Source of the DNA: Iris pallida
Taxonomy: Eukaryota > Streptophyta > Magnoliopsida > Asparagales > Iridaceae
DNA: 64,000 bases
Direction: 5' to 3'
Assembly (NCBI GenBank): GCA_029216955.1
Contig: JANAVB010010791.1
Span: forward strand, 8,993,593-9,057,592
Shown piece by piece: positions 35,626 through 48,600 of the stretch. The notes under the pieces were generated by a model. It saw only the letters and a list, made by a program, of their open reading frames with translations, was not told the DNA's origin and ran no database searches. Within the stretch, counting starts at the first letter, position 1. Each line of letters opens with the position of its first letter. The position numbers were made by a program, and so were the translations under genes.

Positions 35626-36522
35626 TCACTGAGGCACTCTTGTTGCTTTGGAGCAGCAACATTTGATAACAATACTGGTGCACGAATGTGCACTATAAAT
35701 TGTTATGTCCGCCCTCGCTTTACGCTTATGATTTATCATGTCGCACAAGTCAGCGGAAGGGAGTTTTGCCTTACAACCCATGTTGCATGCATCGCCGAGC
35801 TTTGCATGCGGGTTCGTAAGGAGAGTTGGCACATCCAGACTTAGTTCACGTGTAGGGGCAACCCCCACACCTAAGTTCTGTGATGTCCTTGAAGACAGTC
35901 CCGTGCTATACGCGTTGGTGCCTATCTTTTTGATGTGGGTACATAGGCCTAAGAGGCTGGCCTTGGGCGCATGCTCCTTGACAGCATGTCTGAGCCTCCT
36001 TGATATGGGCGCATAGTATGGATCCAGTGAGCCTGGGCACATATCCTTGGGCGCATGACCCTTGATGTCCAGTCTGTTGAAGACTGAAGCATTCTGGTTG
36101 GGGTTATGCGTCCAAACATCTCCTTGGGCGTATGGCTTTGGGCGCATCCTTCGTGGAGCAGCATTGTTTTCTCCCAGTTTTGCCTCCTTTGTTTGTGAGC
36201 CTCGTCGGGTTTGCCCAAAGTGTCGCACACCCCGATTCTTGGCATCGTAGTATTTTCTTTTGCCAAGTCTCGAGCGTAGAACACTCTGTTGTTGGTTGTG
36301 CAGGAAAGAAGTTACTGGACTAGTAGAGCCCGGAACGGTGTGAGCCTTCTCCATTTTGGAAACTTCTGTGGTAGAGTCATGCGCCCATGTGACAGAGTCC
36401 TCCAGTTGCATATCTGCTATGACACTAGCAGGATATGCACAGTGAGCCTTCGGAAGCCAAGTCTTGTGAGACTTGTTTGGCTTTGCTGATTTTGAGGGAG
36501 TAGAGCCATCCCTCGAGAGCAT
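35626..36522 (-). CDS. Unrecognised 298-codon ORF in element G
   Basis: The ATG at 36522 lies 108 nt after the primer site in the sense of the element, and the frame is open to 35626. The product is basic and low in hydrophobic residues (MLSRDGSTPSKSAKPNKSH). I see no gag, protease or zinc-knuckle motif. Several ATGCGCC/GGCGCAT repeats run through it, as in the LTR, which argues against strict protein conservation. Ogre elements have an ORF1 of unknown function here, so that is one possibility; a chance open frame is another. Confidence 0.3.
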   Translation of the reverse strand: MLSRDGSTPSKSAKPNKSHKTWLPKAHCAYPASVIADMQLEDSVTWAHDSTTEVSKMEKAHTVPGSTSPVTSFLHNQQQSVLRSRLGKRKYYDAKNRGVRHFGQTRRGSQTKEAKLGENNAAPRRMRPKPYAQGDVWTHNPNQNASVFNRLDIKGHAPKDMCPGSLDPYYAPISRRLRHAVKEHAPKASLLGLCTHIKKIGTNAYSTGLSSRTSQNLGVGVAPTRELSLDVPTLLTNPHAKLGDACNMGCKAKLPSADLCDMINHKRKARADITIYSAHSCTSIVIKCCCSKATRVPQ

Positions 36523-36629
36523 CTCTTCGAACGCCTACTGATCGAAATTTATGATCAGCATCTTCTGAGTGCTCTCCACTTTGTCGGTATCGAATTGCGT
36601 CACCACCTTCTCGTCAGAGAAAAAGGTAG

Positions 36630-36647
36630 TCCCCAGCAGAGTCGCCA
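36630..36647 (-). other. Element G primer-binding site (tRNA-Arg)
   Basis: The minus strand reads TGGCGACTCTGCTGGGGA, complementary to the 3' end of a plant Arg-tRNA (…CCCCAGCGGAGTCGCCA, from memory) with one mismatch. It lies four bases inside the LTR end TGTCCACA. Confidence 0.8.
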
Positions 36648-36651
36648 TTTT

Positions 36652-37414
36652 TGTGGACACACAAAAAAGAAGAAGAAAATACTGTCTTTACTTTATTGGG
36701 GCAAGGCACCACAATTCGAGTACGCTTGAGAGATCCTGCGCTGAGGATCCCCGAGTACAAAAATAAATTCTGGGGAATGGGACGATAGAGATCGAGCGGC
36801 AGTTGCTCCTTTACTCCATTGACACTCCGATTACAAAAGTGGAAAAAACCTAAAAAATTGCTAACTCTCGGCTCACTGGCAAAAAGTACAGCAATTTTGC
36901 TCTTGAAAATGCTCTCCGTTCTGTCCTTTGAAGAGGGATGAGGGCCCTTTTTATAGCAGTTCTTTAGTTGGAATGATGTTATGCGCCTACATGAGGAAAC
37001 CATACTGGTTTTCATGTGGGTGCATAGTCCTGCCTTGGGCGTATAGGGTGTAGGCGCATACAGGCTGGGAGATCATGGATTGGTCGTGGTGTTGACGTGG
37101 CCGCATGCTTCGGTGCACGACTGCTCGTGGAGACTGACGTGGCCGTGCGCTTCGATGTACGTTTTGATGATGGCTTTGACCGAGTCAGGCTTGGGCGCAT
37201 AGCCCTGTTTTAGGCTATGCGCCCTCCTTTACAGAGGGTTGCTTGGGCGCATAGAGCTTTCACAAGCTTTGGGCGCATAGAGCTTCGGAGGATGATGGGC
37301 GCGTAGGAGCTTCACTGGGTGACTTGAGCACATAGGAGCTTCACTTGGACGCATATGTCCTCTTTTGGCTTGGACACATAAGGCTTTATTTGCTGAAATT
37401 TTCATGCTTCTACA
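36652..37414 (-). repeat. Element G 5' LTR (minus sense)
   Basis: Plus-strand ends TGTGGACAC and CTTCTACA. A minus-strand TATA CTATAAAAAGGG lies at 36945-36956. The part upstream of it carries repeated GGGCGCATAGAGCTT units (about 37190-37370), and GGGCGCAT recurs in the internal region. The right boundary is the best TG..CA fit, not confirmed by a second LTR. Confidence 0.6.
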
Positions 37415-39162
37415 GTTTAGGAATGGTCAAAATTCAAATTTTTTTGTCACGATTAACTCGATTAATTATTTAAGCAAAATTATTTAGGCATGATTACAGT
37501 GTCAAAATCTAGAAAAATATGCGAATTGACACGATCGAAATATAATAAAAAAATAGTCTAGTTGCGATCAAAAGTCGTTAAGAATGGTCCAAATCGAAAT
37601 CATTTTAGCACGATTCAATTATGTAGGCATGGTCATTAAATTATAATCTAGGTATGATAATGAATCTAGTGGAAGGAATTCAAAAATAGGTTTAAAAGAT
37701 TACTAGGAAGACAAATAATGATATTAAAATAAAAGATAAGAAAAATGAAAGGATAAAGACTAAATCAGAATTTTAGGTGAATGCATGAAATTGCAACCAT
37801 GAAATCAATAGTCATATGCCAAAAGAACGGAGTCTCTATGATATTCAAAATCGTATGTATATATGATGTCACTCTACCGAGAATTTATGCCTCACTAGTG
37901 TACATCTGGCTGCAGTAAACCCTTAGTTTCATGAATCAAATATAATATGGTATCGAATATCCTCGAAACTCATAAAGACAACCAAGATATAGTTTTAACA
38001 ATATTCGATAACCTACGTTTACTTGAAATAATTTCAACTTTATGGGTCATACCTTGCCAGTGCGCTTCTGGTTGCAATGAATCCCGCAGTCTCCATAACT
38101 CAAATAAATGGCTACAGTGCGCTTCTGCCTTGCCATTATAAGTCATCAAAAAATCATTCCAACTACATCTATAAGAATTTCAAAGGAGCTTCTAAAAGTC
38201 AAACAAGTCGATCATGATAGGGAAAATATAAGTATTTGTCCTTTTTGAAAGTATCAGTTTTGAAAATCAACAATTAATTAGGAAAAATGACCGAAGATAA
38301 GAGAAATACATATTTTAATTTCTATTTCTCTACTATTCAAGGATCGAGGAAAAAGTATATATGTATCTTTAATTCTTAACAAAACTAACTCAGAATAAAT
38401 ATATGGATAATCGAATCGGGTTTGGTTCAAACTCAATAGATGGAAATAAAGTATAGACTCTTAGAGAAAATAATTACTTATAGCCAATGGGAAATAACTA
38501 AGTGATACGGGTAATGGTGATAATATTTAGAGAGGGCAGAAAAGATAATTTGGACAAATTATTAAGGTTAGGAATTAAATTCTAGGAAGGTCTAAGTTAC
38601 AGAGTGGATAGTCTTCCCACCTTTGATTATATCATCTATTAAAATACAATAGTGTATCCTTCTATCAAAGTCATCTAATAGGGTTTATAATCCTTGGCTA
38701 AATCATATGGCCTAAGTACCAACCTTAACTACCCGACAGTCAAATTCAATAAGGGCTTCCCAATGGTATACCTAGTCCTAAAATCAAATCAATCCTAATT
38801 GTGAATGAGCATCCTAGTCGCAGGCTCGCAATAGTATGACTAACTTAAGTACTATCACGAGTTCGCAATCTTTTACGAAGGCTGACCTGCATGGGCCACC
38901 AAAAATATGACCCGCACCCGCTTTTCAGGATACGAGTGCGTAGCCAAGTCCAGCCTATGCCGCAGTGTTGGTAGTAGAACGCTATCTTGCATACAATAAA
39001 TAAATGCTCAAAAATAATCTTTATTGCTCATTCACATTGCTAAATTAATTACAACATTTATAAGATTTATATTTAACCAAATACAATGTCTCACAAATCT
39101 AATACAACCAATTTAAACCATCTAACTAGTCTCTATGTTATAGCCTTCAAGTACACCCATAT
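37415..39162 (-). mobile_element. Element D: remnant of a minus-strand Tekay-type element
   Basis: At 38883-38907 is the reverse complement of the block shared by A, C, F and G1, directly followed by an LTR start (TGACCCGCACCC). The 255 bp of LTR (38908-39162) match, reversed, the last part of the G1 LTR, including AGCGTTCTAC and CTGCGGCATAGGC. The LTR is cut at 39163 by E. The internal part, 37415-38882, is AT-rich with no coding sequence; 38780-38850 resembles the matching parts of A and C. The other end is lost at element G. Confidence 0.7.
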
Positions 39163-39477
39163 TGTCACTACCACATTTTTGGCCTAGGGGTATTTTGGTC
39201 ATTTGTGATTTTTTGGAATTAATTTGAATTTGTGATAATTAATATTGTGCTAATCCTTGTGTTGAGCCTTGACCTAGTTTTGACCAAACCTAGATGTTAG
39301 TCATGATCCTAGAGACTAAGTTAGAGGATTACAAACTTAATGGTTAAGTTAGAAATATCTAGATATTTAGCTAAGTTAGATATTTTAGCTCAACCTAATA
39401 TCTACTTGGGCCTTTAGCTAGAGGCTTAGAAATTTCTGTTAGAGAGAAGCCCATAACTTGCATTGCACATAAAACCT

Positions 39478-39775
39478 AAACCCTAGCTATAATGGCCGGC
39501 CAAGGAGCCTTCTTCCCTATAAAGGTTCACATTTATTACATCTTGCCTCTTTTTCATAGCCTCCTTTAAATCTAATTTGTGTTCTTCCCCAAATCATCCC
39601 CTTTTCTCCAAATCACCTCCAAATTGAACCTAGTCTTTTGCATTGCACTCCCTTGCTATAGAGGAGATCATTGGAGGCTAGCTAGCAAGGATTGGAGGCT
39701 CCTGGACCATAGCAAGTTGGTGAAGGGACTCATTTCTAGGCATTTACATTGAGATCTAACTCTCAATAGGTAATG
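39478..39775 (+). promoter_or_regulatory. Element E LTR promoter: telo-box, TATA, splice-donor candidate
   Basis: AAACCCTAG at 39478, TATAAA at 39518-39523 and CTCAATAG/GTAATG with the donor at 39770, 247 nt downstream of the TATA. Confidence 0.5.
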
Positions 39776-41088
39776 GCCCTAAACTCATTTAAATTCCTGA
39801 TCTCTTCATAGATGCATGCATCGAGGCACCATAGACATATAGACCAAGTTTGGTAGGATTTTGTGTCCATTTGATACGCGTATCGGAGGCGTATCGAAGT
39901 GTAGTGTAAGGTGTTTGATGAAACGCCACAATAGATTATTTATTAATGTTTTTCAAAACTAATTCCATATTTTTGTAGCCTAATATGTGTAGATTTCATT
40001 CCTTGGACACTGAGCACATTTTGTGTCGTCTTCATGTCTAAATCAGACACGGGAAGCTCTACGCTACTCTGTGCACATTCCCCTGCTACCCGATACTGTT
40101 TTCTCTCAATATAGGACACGTGGACACGTGCCATTGGCATGGAGGTTGTGTCCATGTCTATCAGGCCCCTCTCCAAGTTTGAGATTACTTCGTGTTGTAT
40201 CGGGCACACAATCGAGTCTGTATTGATTTCGAGCAGACTGGGCACATGCAGAACACAGCTTCTGATACACACTTGACACGATGACACGGGGCAACTTGGA
40301 CACTATTCAGGTGTCTATCACCTAGCCCTAGACCTACTCTATCCCTGGATACGAGCACGAGACTTCTAGTTGTGTGTGTCGTGTCCTGTTACGCCCGACA
40401 TGGCCGTACGAGCCCTCTTCTCACTACTTTTGTGTTCGATATTTCTGTGGACACTTCGACACCATTTGGATGCGATCCTATTGACTTTGTGGACACCAAT
40501 GGGACACCCTCACTCCCACTTGGTTGGACACATGTTAGACACACCTAACATTGACACTTAACCCTATGTGACACTATGTATTGACACTCACTCACTTACT
40601 GAACACTGCTGTACACTCACACACCTGCACACACACAGGCCCTCTGTACACTCACACACTCTTGTCACATACACAGAACACACACTCACCCCCCTTGCTG
40701 TTTGTAATGGGTTTCATGTATGCTATTGGGTTTAGTTACCTGGGGTTATGTTATAGATATATAGAATTTGGGTTATATATTTAGTTGTGGTTATATATAT
40801 TAGAGTGTGGGATATTGAGTTAGGTTACAGAGATATATATGAGAGGGTACTATGTTAGGCCTTTGGCATATAGATTAGATGTACATATCTATATATGAGT
40901 TTGTGGCATGAGCTTCTGTGAGGATTTATAGGATGTGTAGGTTTGCATATGTTTGTATACATGAGGATAGGTTATTCAGTTGTCTGTTATATGATTCAAT
41001 ATAGGCTATAGGTTGAGGGATATATATGTATGTGTGAGACTATATTGGTTGAAGTAATAGTTGTGATATATAGATGTATATATAGTAT

Positions 41089-41104
41089 GTGTGTGTGTGT
41101 GTGT

Positions 41105-41146
<42 letters not shown>
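41089..41146. repeat. (GT)n microsatellite in LTR E
   Basis: About 28 GT units interrupted once. It occupies the place where G1 LTRs have a TA tract. Confidence 0.95.
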
Positions 41147-41148
<2 letters not shown>

Positions 41149-41952
41149 TTGTGAACCTTGCTATATAGGCATTGTATATACTTGTTAGGTAGGTTTCCTA
41201 TATAGGCTAATGCATGTGTTACTTGGCTATGTATATATACATATGGTATATATATATACATAGGAGCTTATTAGACTATCTTGACCTAGAAAGTGACTAG
41301 GTAGACCTATGATGACTAGTAGACTTGTTATTGACTGAACCCTAGACTAGTTGACTAGAGTTGACATAGTTTGACTAGATTGTTGACCAGAGTTGACCAT
41401 GAGTTGACTTTGGCCTAGAATGACCTAGAATCATACAGAATACATTATAAACTTCATTATTACCATCTTGGATACATTGTGACCTGTGTTGTTCTAAATA
41501 GGACTCAGTTACTCCGGTTCGGACCTTTGTATTCACCAGTTGCTCAGGATATCAGGTGAGTATATTCTCTGATCGTTTCATACTTGCTTGGACTTATATT
41601 CGTGCTCTAGATTACTTTACTTGATGCAGTCACGATGTTATCATGGATTAGTACTATATGGATCTTTCTATAAGATATTATCCCCAAGCAGGTGCATCGG
41701 ATATTTCATGTTCATATACTTTATCATGTGCATCATGTACTTCTTGAACTCATATCTATTCATGTATACACATGTTCTCATGTGCCTTCATGTCCACTCA
41801 TGTGCACTCATATTCACATGTGCTTCTTGTATAAAGTAATGTAATCATGTACAATAACGTAACTTGAATGGATCCTTGTGTATTGATTGGGGTAGGGGAG
41901 TAGAAGTGGTTAAATCCAAGTAGTGTAATCATGTACATGCCGGTTATACCTT

Positions 41953-42286
41953 TGTAGCATCCATTTTTTCATAGAAAGGGTATTTTAGTCATTTTAGCCA
42001 TTTTGGCCTTTTTGTGATTTTCTAGATATTTTTATTTGTGTTGTGCTAGCAACTGGTTTAACCTTAGTGGACTTTGTATAGGAGTCTAACCATGTCTTAG
42101 AATTTATTTTTCACCTATTAGAATTTATTTAGGACTTGGGTTCAATTTAGAAGGCTTTTGAATGATTTTAAGCCTTTTTGCATGTAGCCTTTTTGAGCCT
42201 TTGTGACTTGGGCCTTACTACAACTTGAGAGGGAGTTGGCCCAAGTGAAACCCTAACCCTAGAAACCCCCATATTGGCTGGCCACA
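41953..42286 (+). repeat. F 5' LTR, first fragment
   Basis: TGTAGCATCC start; matches 60643-60976 of the 3' LTR. It ends with CCACA (42282-42286), the target duplication made by element C. Confidence 0.93.
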
Positions 42287-45200
42287 TGTCACGCCCCGGT
42301 TCCAAGATATGTGGGACCAGGAACACGTGGCGTGCCAGCTGTACGATCAAGTATAGAAAAACCCCAATTTAATGTACTGTACTCGATCGTAGTACGCTGA
42401 AGTAACAACTAAATAACAATACAGGCAGGTAAATACTAATCTTATCCACAGGAAAAATCATAGAATAAAGCTGGAAGGAATAAAAATAACTCTGAATCAA
42501 ACTACAAGTCATGACTAGTGAAAAATAAACCACCAATAAATGTATGAATGAACTACTAAAAGAGTACAACTGAACCAGAAAAGAAATAGATAGCCACTAG
42601 CAGAAATCACCTAAGAACTCAAGAAACTCACGAGGCTCAACATTGAAGTCCTCGTCAGCAAAAGTCTTTAATCTCCGTAGTCCGTCGGTACCTGTGCTCG
42701 TCCCAATCTGGAAAAGGTGCCAGGTCCTCAGAGGGACGTAACAAGTACACAAGAAATCGACATACATGATAGTACAGGGCAGTATATAAATAACTAGAAC
42801 AAAATGTAACATAACATCTCCCCAACCAAACAAGGACAGGATATATCATGCAACATACGACAGGTAAACTAACCATCTATGTGTAAAATGCACTCGAGAC
42901 ATCTCTAGTGGCACATGAGAGGGGGAGAAGAAGAAGAAACAGCCACCAAGCGTTCTACGGTTTGAGAAACGAGGGGCTACGAGCATCCAGCGTCCATTGG
43001 AAACAAAAATTCTCATACACCACTAGTAGACTCTCCCCACCCAATGTATATCCGTACCGTATACGTGGTACAAATAATATGCAAGACGTCATAGTATATA
43101 TAAGTAGACCTGTACCAACCACTAGACCAGACGCGAACTCACGTGCCAATGATCAGTCGACACACAAATCCATGCTCTCAACTCACTCATATAGTGATCG
43201 TGTATGATACGGTGTCCGGCTAGAAGGTACCACATACCTTCACAATACACGGGATAAGTCCACTACTACTAGACGCGTGCACACAACTGAGAAGTAACTA
43301 GGTAACATAAACTAACTGTAAAAATATACAATCAAGCAAGGTGTACTTGCCTGTGTCCAGCAACTGAGTATCTGGGTCCAAAGTAGAGTCCGAGTCCCGA
43401 GAAGCAAATAATCCTAAACAAAATTTATCTCTAATTAATTACTAATTAAACAATTTAAACAATTCATTTAATTGCTAAGTAATCTATAATTTAAATTAAT
43501 CTAGTACTACTAGCTAACTAGTATCAAATTTTTATGAATAATAATTATACAATAATAAGTAGGTAACCATACTTATTATCATACCATTTATATTCTGAAA
43601 TTTATTTACAACTAAATATTTAATAATTAATTAACTAATTAATGATAATCAATTAACCAACCATTTTAATACACACATGAATTCACAATTCCTAATAATA
43701 CTAACTTAAATAGTAAAAATCCTTAAAAATCATTTTTAGTCTATTTTAATAATAAACTAAATAATATCAGAATAATAAATATATATTATATATATATTTT
43801 ACAGAAAATAAATTATTACCATTAAACTATTTATTAAATAACTAGTTGAATAATAACAATAAGTACTTAATAATTCTAAATAAATCCAAATAAATCACCA
43901 CCAACCTTAAATTTAATCATTAAAACTAAATTCACAGTAGTAACACAAAATTAATAATTATTTAAATCAATAAATAATTATTACACAATTGATTACATAA
44001 ACCTAAACATGATTCTCAAAATTACTTTTAAGTCTTAAAAATTCGTAAATATATCTAAAATACATAAAATAAATTCTTAAATACCATATTTACACATTTC
44101 TAACAGAATCATATCACTTCACAAAATTTACAATATTTATATAATTAATAACAATTAATTATATAATATATTCAACTTATGTAATAAATCTAGAAATTAC
44201 TCAACTAAATCCAAATAATTATAAATAATAAAAAATAAATATTGGAATTATTTTTCTACAGAATAACATGCTATTAAAAACATTTTCTATTCAATAAGTA
44301 TTATTTAATTACTAACCAAATAAATAAGATAAATTGAAAACAATATTTAATATTCAATTTGATTAATACAAAACTTCCAAGATAAATCTAAATATAATAT
44401 TTTAAACACCAATCAAATTCTGGAAAAATTTACATAACTTACTTTATAATTAAATCTATATTTTCCATATAAGTTATATTATTTAATTATTTATTAATTA
44501 AATAATAAGCATCAAAAGTGAATTAATTAAACAGTGTAAATTCGCTGTTTTTCACATAAAATAATTATAAATTAAACTATAAAAATTCTGGAAAAATTAT
44601 TTTAAAATACTATATTAAATATACAAACTTTTTCATGTACAAAGTTTTCTCTAATTCGTAATCAAAATGTTACATCAAAATTAAAACAGAAAACACATTT
44701 AATTAATTACTAACATTGAAACTTCATAATTAAATATAAATAAATATCAATAATTAATATTAAATCACACGAAAATTAGGGTAGAACCCCTACATATTTA
44801 CCAATGATTTCCTACATTTAGATCTAATTAATCATCAATCTATTCATCACAACAATCCTTACAATAATCTGAATATTCAGAATTTAATTATTAAAACTTG
44901 GTTTAAAGCATGCAAAGAGGATTTAATCCACGTGACAGCGCCACGGGGGGTCAGGGTTACCTTGCCACGCCGCAGGAGGGTGGCTCGCCGACGAAGGGGG
45001 GTTGCGCCGACGAGGGGGCCGCCGGATGCTACACGCGGGCGCAGGAAACGCCGTCGTCGTCGACGGCGGGGCTCCGGGTGAGGGGGGAAGGAGATAGACG
45101 AGAGAGAGAGAGAGAGGGATAGGGTGGCGGTGATGAAGGGGGGCTGGTGGTTTGTGTGGAGGCAAGTTTAGGGTTAGGGTTGAGAGTAGATGCATATATA

Positions 45201-45637
45201 TATATGCATGAAGGAGATCCAAATGAATAGGACCATACTAGGTTGGGCCTAAGTTAGGGTTAAACTTAAGGAATGGGTTTGGTTGCTAGGAATTTTAATA
45301 CCACATCTATATAAGTATAGATATATATATAATCTAAAAATAACCAATTGAATAATAACACTATATATATTTAATTATTGATATAAATATAATCTAATAA
45401 TAAATCTATATGAAACTTGGTTAGAGTTTATAAATAATTTAATAATTAATGTAACAGCATTTATTTAACAAATAACAATATTTAGTAATCTTGCATCTAT
45501 ATATATATTTACAATATAAATTAAACCCTGATTAGAAATAATTAATTAATTATTTAAATAAATAGATTAACAAGCTATTCTTCAAAAAAAATAAAATAAT
45601 AATTTTAAAAATTCCCTGAAAATTCAGGGGGTTTACA
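42287..45637 (-). repeat. Element C 3' LTR (minus sense)
   Basis: Plus-strand start TGTCACGCCCC, end GGGTTTACA. Very AT-rich (43400-44900) except a GC-rich island at 44930-45170. On the minus strand the island lies between TATA and donor candidate. An acidic-ended frame (42597-42692, behind CTTTTCCAG) is near the sense 3' end. Plus-strand small frames over the island, such as 44910-45122, are opposite the leader and not credible genes. Confidence 0.92.
44960..45209 (-). promoter_or_regulatory. Element C LTR promoter and GC-rich leader to splice-donor candidate
   Basis: Minus strand: TATA-like GCATATATATATATGC (45192-45209), then a telo-box (ACCCTAACCCTAAAC), a CT repeat, a GC-rich leader, and GGCAAG/GTAACC with the donor at 44960, about 232 nt from the TATA. 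The other LTR has the same at 51641-51890. Confidence 0.5.
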
Positions 45638-48600
45638 ATCTACCCAACTTATAAGAATTTCGTCCTCGAAATTTAAAATAATTCTAATACCGAAGAAATA
45701 ATAAGAAAATCAATGAAAAGTAAATATGTAAATTGTAACTTACTCAACAAGACAATTTACAACGATACATGGGGGTTTATAGAGGGGTCAAAACTGGCAT
45801 CATATCCTACAAGAATATGTTCTAGGTCCGGCATAGGTCATAGGATTTCCAAGTGATCAGGGAATAGATCGATATTGCATGGTCAAATCTAATAGGATAA
45901 GGAGAGGACACAAATAGTCTATTCTAAGGGAAAGATTTGTCAAACAAGTAGAGTTATTAAAATAGAGCACATAAAGGTGTGTTTATGGGGGGCATAAATG
46001 TCATGTGTATGGTACGGTTTGTCTAGATCATAATGGTGCAATTATTGGAAGAAAAATCCTAATATTGTGCTTCAATTACCCAAGTCATGGTAAGGGATCA
46101 AATGATATGAACCAAGGAAAGGATAATAGGAAAACTTTTATTTGCTAAATGTCCGACTAAAATCAGTCTAAGATGGCTACTAGGGTGCTAAGGGTATTAC
46201 TAAAATAAGATATCATACAAGGTATACTTAACTGACTTAGTAGAAAGATGGTTCTACTATAAATCATAGCTAATAAAAGATTATAAAGAGAAATTCTATA
46301 CTAGGCGCAGAATAAAGAAGAGTTCAAGGGGGATGGGGTCGATTACAAATTTGAAGGTCCAATGCGAATAAATGTTTCAAGAAAACAAAATTTGTCAAAC
46401 GGTCGCAAATGAGATCCTAGGACAAGTTTACTATATCTTCATCTGCATAAAATAATCATAGGGAAAGCGAATCAACATGCACTAGGTTGGCCAGACCATC
46501 ATGCACCGATTTTGATTAGACAACATTTTAGTGGGTGCACCCAATAATATATGTGTCAAGAACAAGCTTGAGAAAAGAAGAAGCTTGTAAAAACTAGGCT
46601 ATAACAGCAATATTAGTCAAGACGATAAAAATAAACGTACAGAAGAAAAGAAAGTACAAGATAGTTCAAGTCCAAAACACAAATAATGATTTGACCTTTC
46701 TAGTTGCCCTATGAATCTCTAACCTTAGTTGAGCTAGGGATAGGAACCCACAAAGTTATGTCTAGGTAATCTAAATACTTATACCAACATATAGTCAGTG
46801 TTATCCAACTATAATTTCTTAATGGTCCTGAGAAAAGTATGATGCTAGACTACAAGGTATACTACCCAACTTATAAGAATTGAACTAGTACCTCTAACTG
46901 TCTCTTTAGGAAAGCAAGTTTATCCTACCAAATTGTAGCAACAACATAGAATTTTCTAGAGAAGCAATAATAATCCTAACATGAGAAGAAAAAAAAAATC
47001 CTTTGGTCTATTCAAAAGGATAAGACGTAATGATCTGCTTTCCATTATTGCTTAAGAAAACAAATTTTGGATCGATAGTACTAGAATTATGCAGCACGAT
47101 AAATAGTAAATCAGGAAAGAAATAATCTAATTAGATAATAAACCGTGGCATGAGCTAAAGGTGAAGGAAAATTTTTATTACAGAAAATATCAACCAATAT
47201 TGTCTACAGGTAAAGTAACAAACAACTAAATAGATATTCCTAATATTAATACTAATAATATAATACTAAAATATAGGAGAAGATATACTGGTTGACGGAT
47301 TTGGGGTATGGTCAAGAAAAATTTATAGACATCTATAGCTCTAAACAATTAGGGAATCATGATACTAGTTTAGGGTCGAGAACAAGGATGATAAAATTTT
47401 AAGAAGAAGACATAGTCACATGGGTCGATGACTTAACTATAACTGCATATAATCACTATCATGGCTATGAAAAATATGGCAACTAAGGTGTGACACTTCT
47501 ATCTCATTAGAGTAACATCCTCTATGTTTATGTCCTCATCAAGATAAAAAAAAATCAAATTCCTGTAAATAAAATTTCTTCATAAATTCCTTCAGTATAA
47601 AATCTTTAAATCAAAACAATCATCCACCAATTTTCTTAATCTCTTTAAGATCGTCGCATATAATCATAATTATAACTTTAAAATACCCAACCAATCCTTT
47701 TATCATCACACCAACTCCCTTTTATTTCCCCCCCTTTTTTTTCCTCAACTTTAATTCAGTTTACCTAATATAAAAGATTGTAACTCTCTTATGAAAATAC
47801 TTAAATCAATCACCGAGATAAATATTATCATAATACTAAATTCTTCTTCTTTTTTTCCAAAAGAAACTTCAATAAAAATTTATCAATCTAAAAAAAAGAT
47901 TTAAATCTCAAATTTTTTTTTCAATCAAAATTTGTTCCATCAAACAAAATTCAATCACAAAAAAATATCTCAAATTTCTAAATCGATCCTCGAAATAAAC
48001 TTTATTATAGTACAAACATCCTTTTCTTTTCTTCTCAAAATTTTTAGATTAAAATTACCCAACTCCAAATTTTAAATCACTTTATGAAATGCATCAAATT
48101 TCAAAATTCTTCTTAAATAAACCCTTTTTTTTCATCAAGGTCAAAATATTCAATCTTTAAAGAAATATAAATCTCATAGGCAACTCTTAACTATTTCTAT
48201 TTACAATCATCTATCCTCAAATTTAAAAAAAAAATTATTCTTCTATTTTGGAAACCAACATAAATCTTCAACCAATTTAAATCTCATGTAGCAATGTGAA
48301 TATTTAAATTTTTAATCATCAAGTTGATTTTATATCCTCTCTAACCAATCATAGAAATTTTTTTTTTTAAAAAAAACTCAAATCAAAACTTTAAATCATC
48401 CTCTCAAATCGATTATCGAGTTTATTTTATTAATCAACTTCTAACAGTCTTTCCCATATGAGTATAAGTAATCTTTCTCACTATCATTCGAAATTGATAT
48501 ATTATTACTACTCAACTTTGAATTAACTAATCATTCATGCAAAATTATATCTTTCAAAAATATGGTGTACATCAACCTGCAATATTTAGTACTTTCCTAG

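Larger units (their letters stand above)
35448..37414 (-). mobile_element. Element G: 5' end of a Tat/Ogre-like Ty3/gypsy element, minus strand
   Basis: A primer site complementary to tRNA-Arg (36630-36647), a 763-bp LTR candidate to its right (36652-37414) and an internal region to its left define a minus-strand LTR element cut at 35447/35448 by G1. Arg-tRNA priming is typical of Ogre/Tat elements. No polymerase domain remains in the window, so the clade is inferred from the primer site alone. Confidence 0.6.
39163..41952 (+). repeat. Element E: LTR fragment of a Tekay-type element
   Basis: Starts TGTCACTACCACATTT like the G1 LTR and follows it in order: AAACCCTAG with GGCCGGCC, TATAAA (39518), donor candidate CAATAG/GTAATG (39770), a GACACG-rich region, W-box cluster, ATTGATTGGGG block. 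It is cut at 41952 by element F. Sequence divergence from G1 is high except in these blocks. Whether it is a solo LTR or belongs to a larger element cannot be seen. Confidence 0.8.

Noticed and set aside
44910..45122. 70-codon frame (also 51591-51803) conserved in two places
   Set aside because: Both lie in the two LTRs of one young element, so similarity is expected. The frame is opposite to the LTR sense and spans the GC-rich leader.
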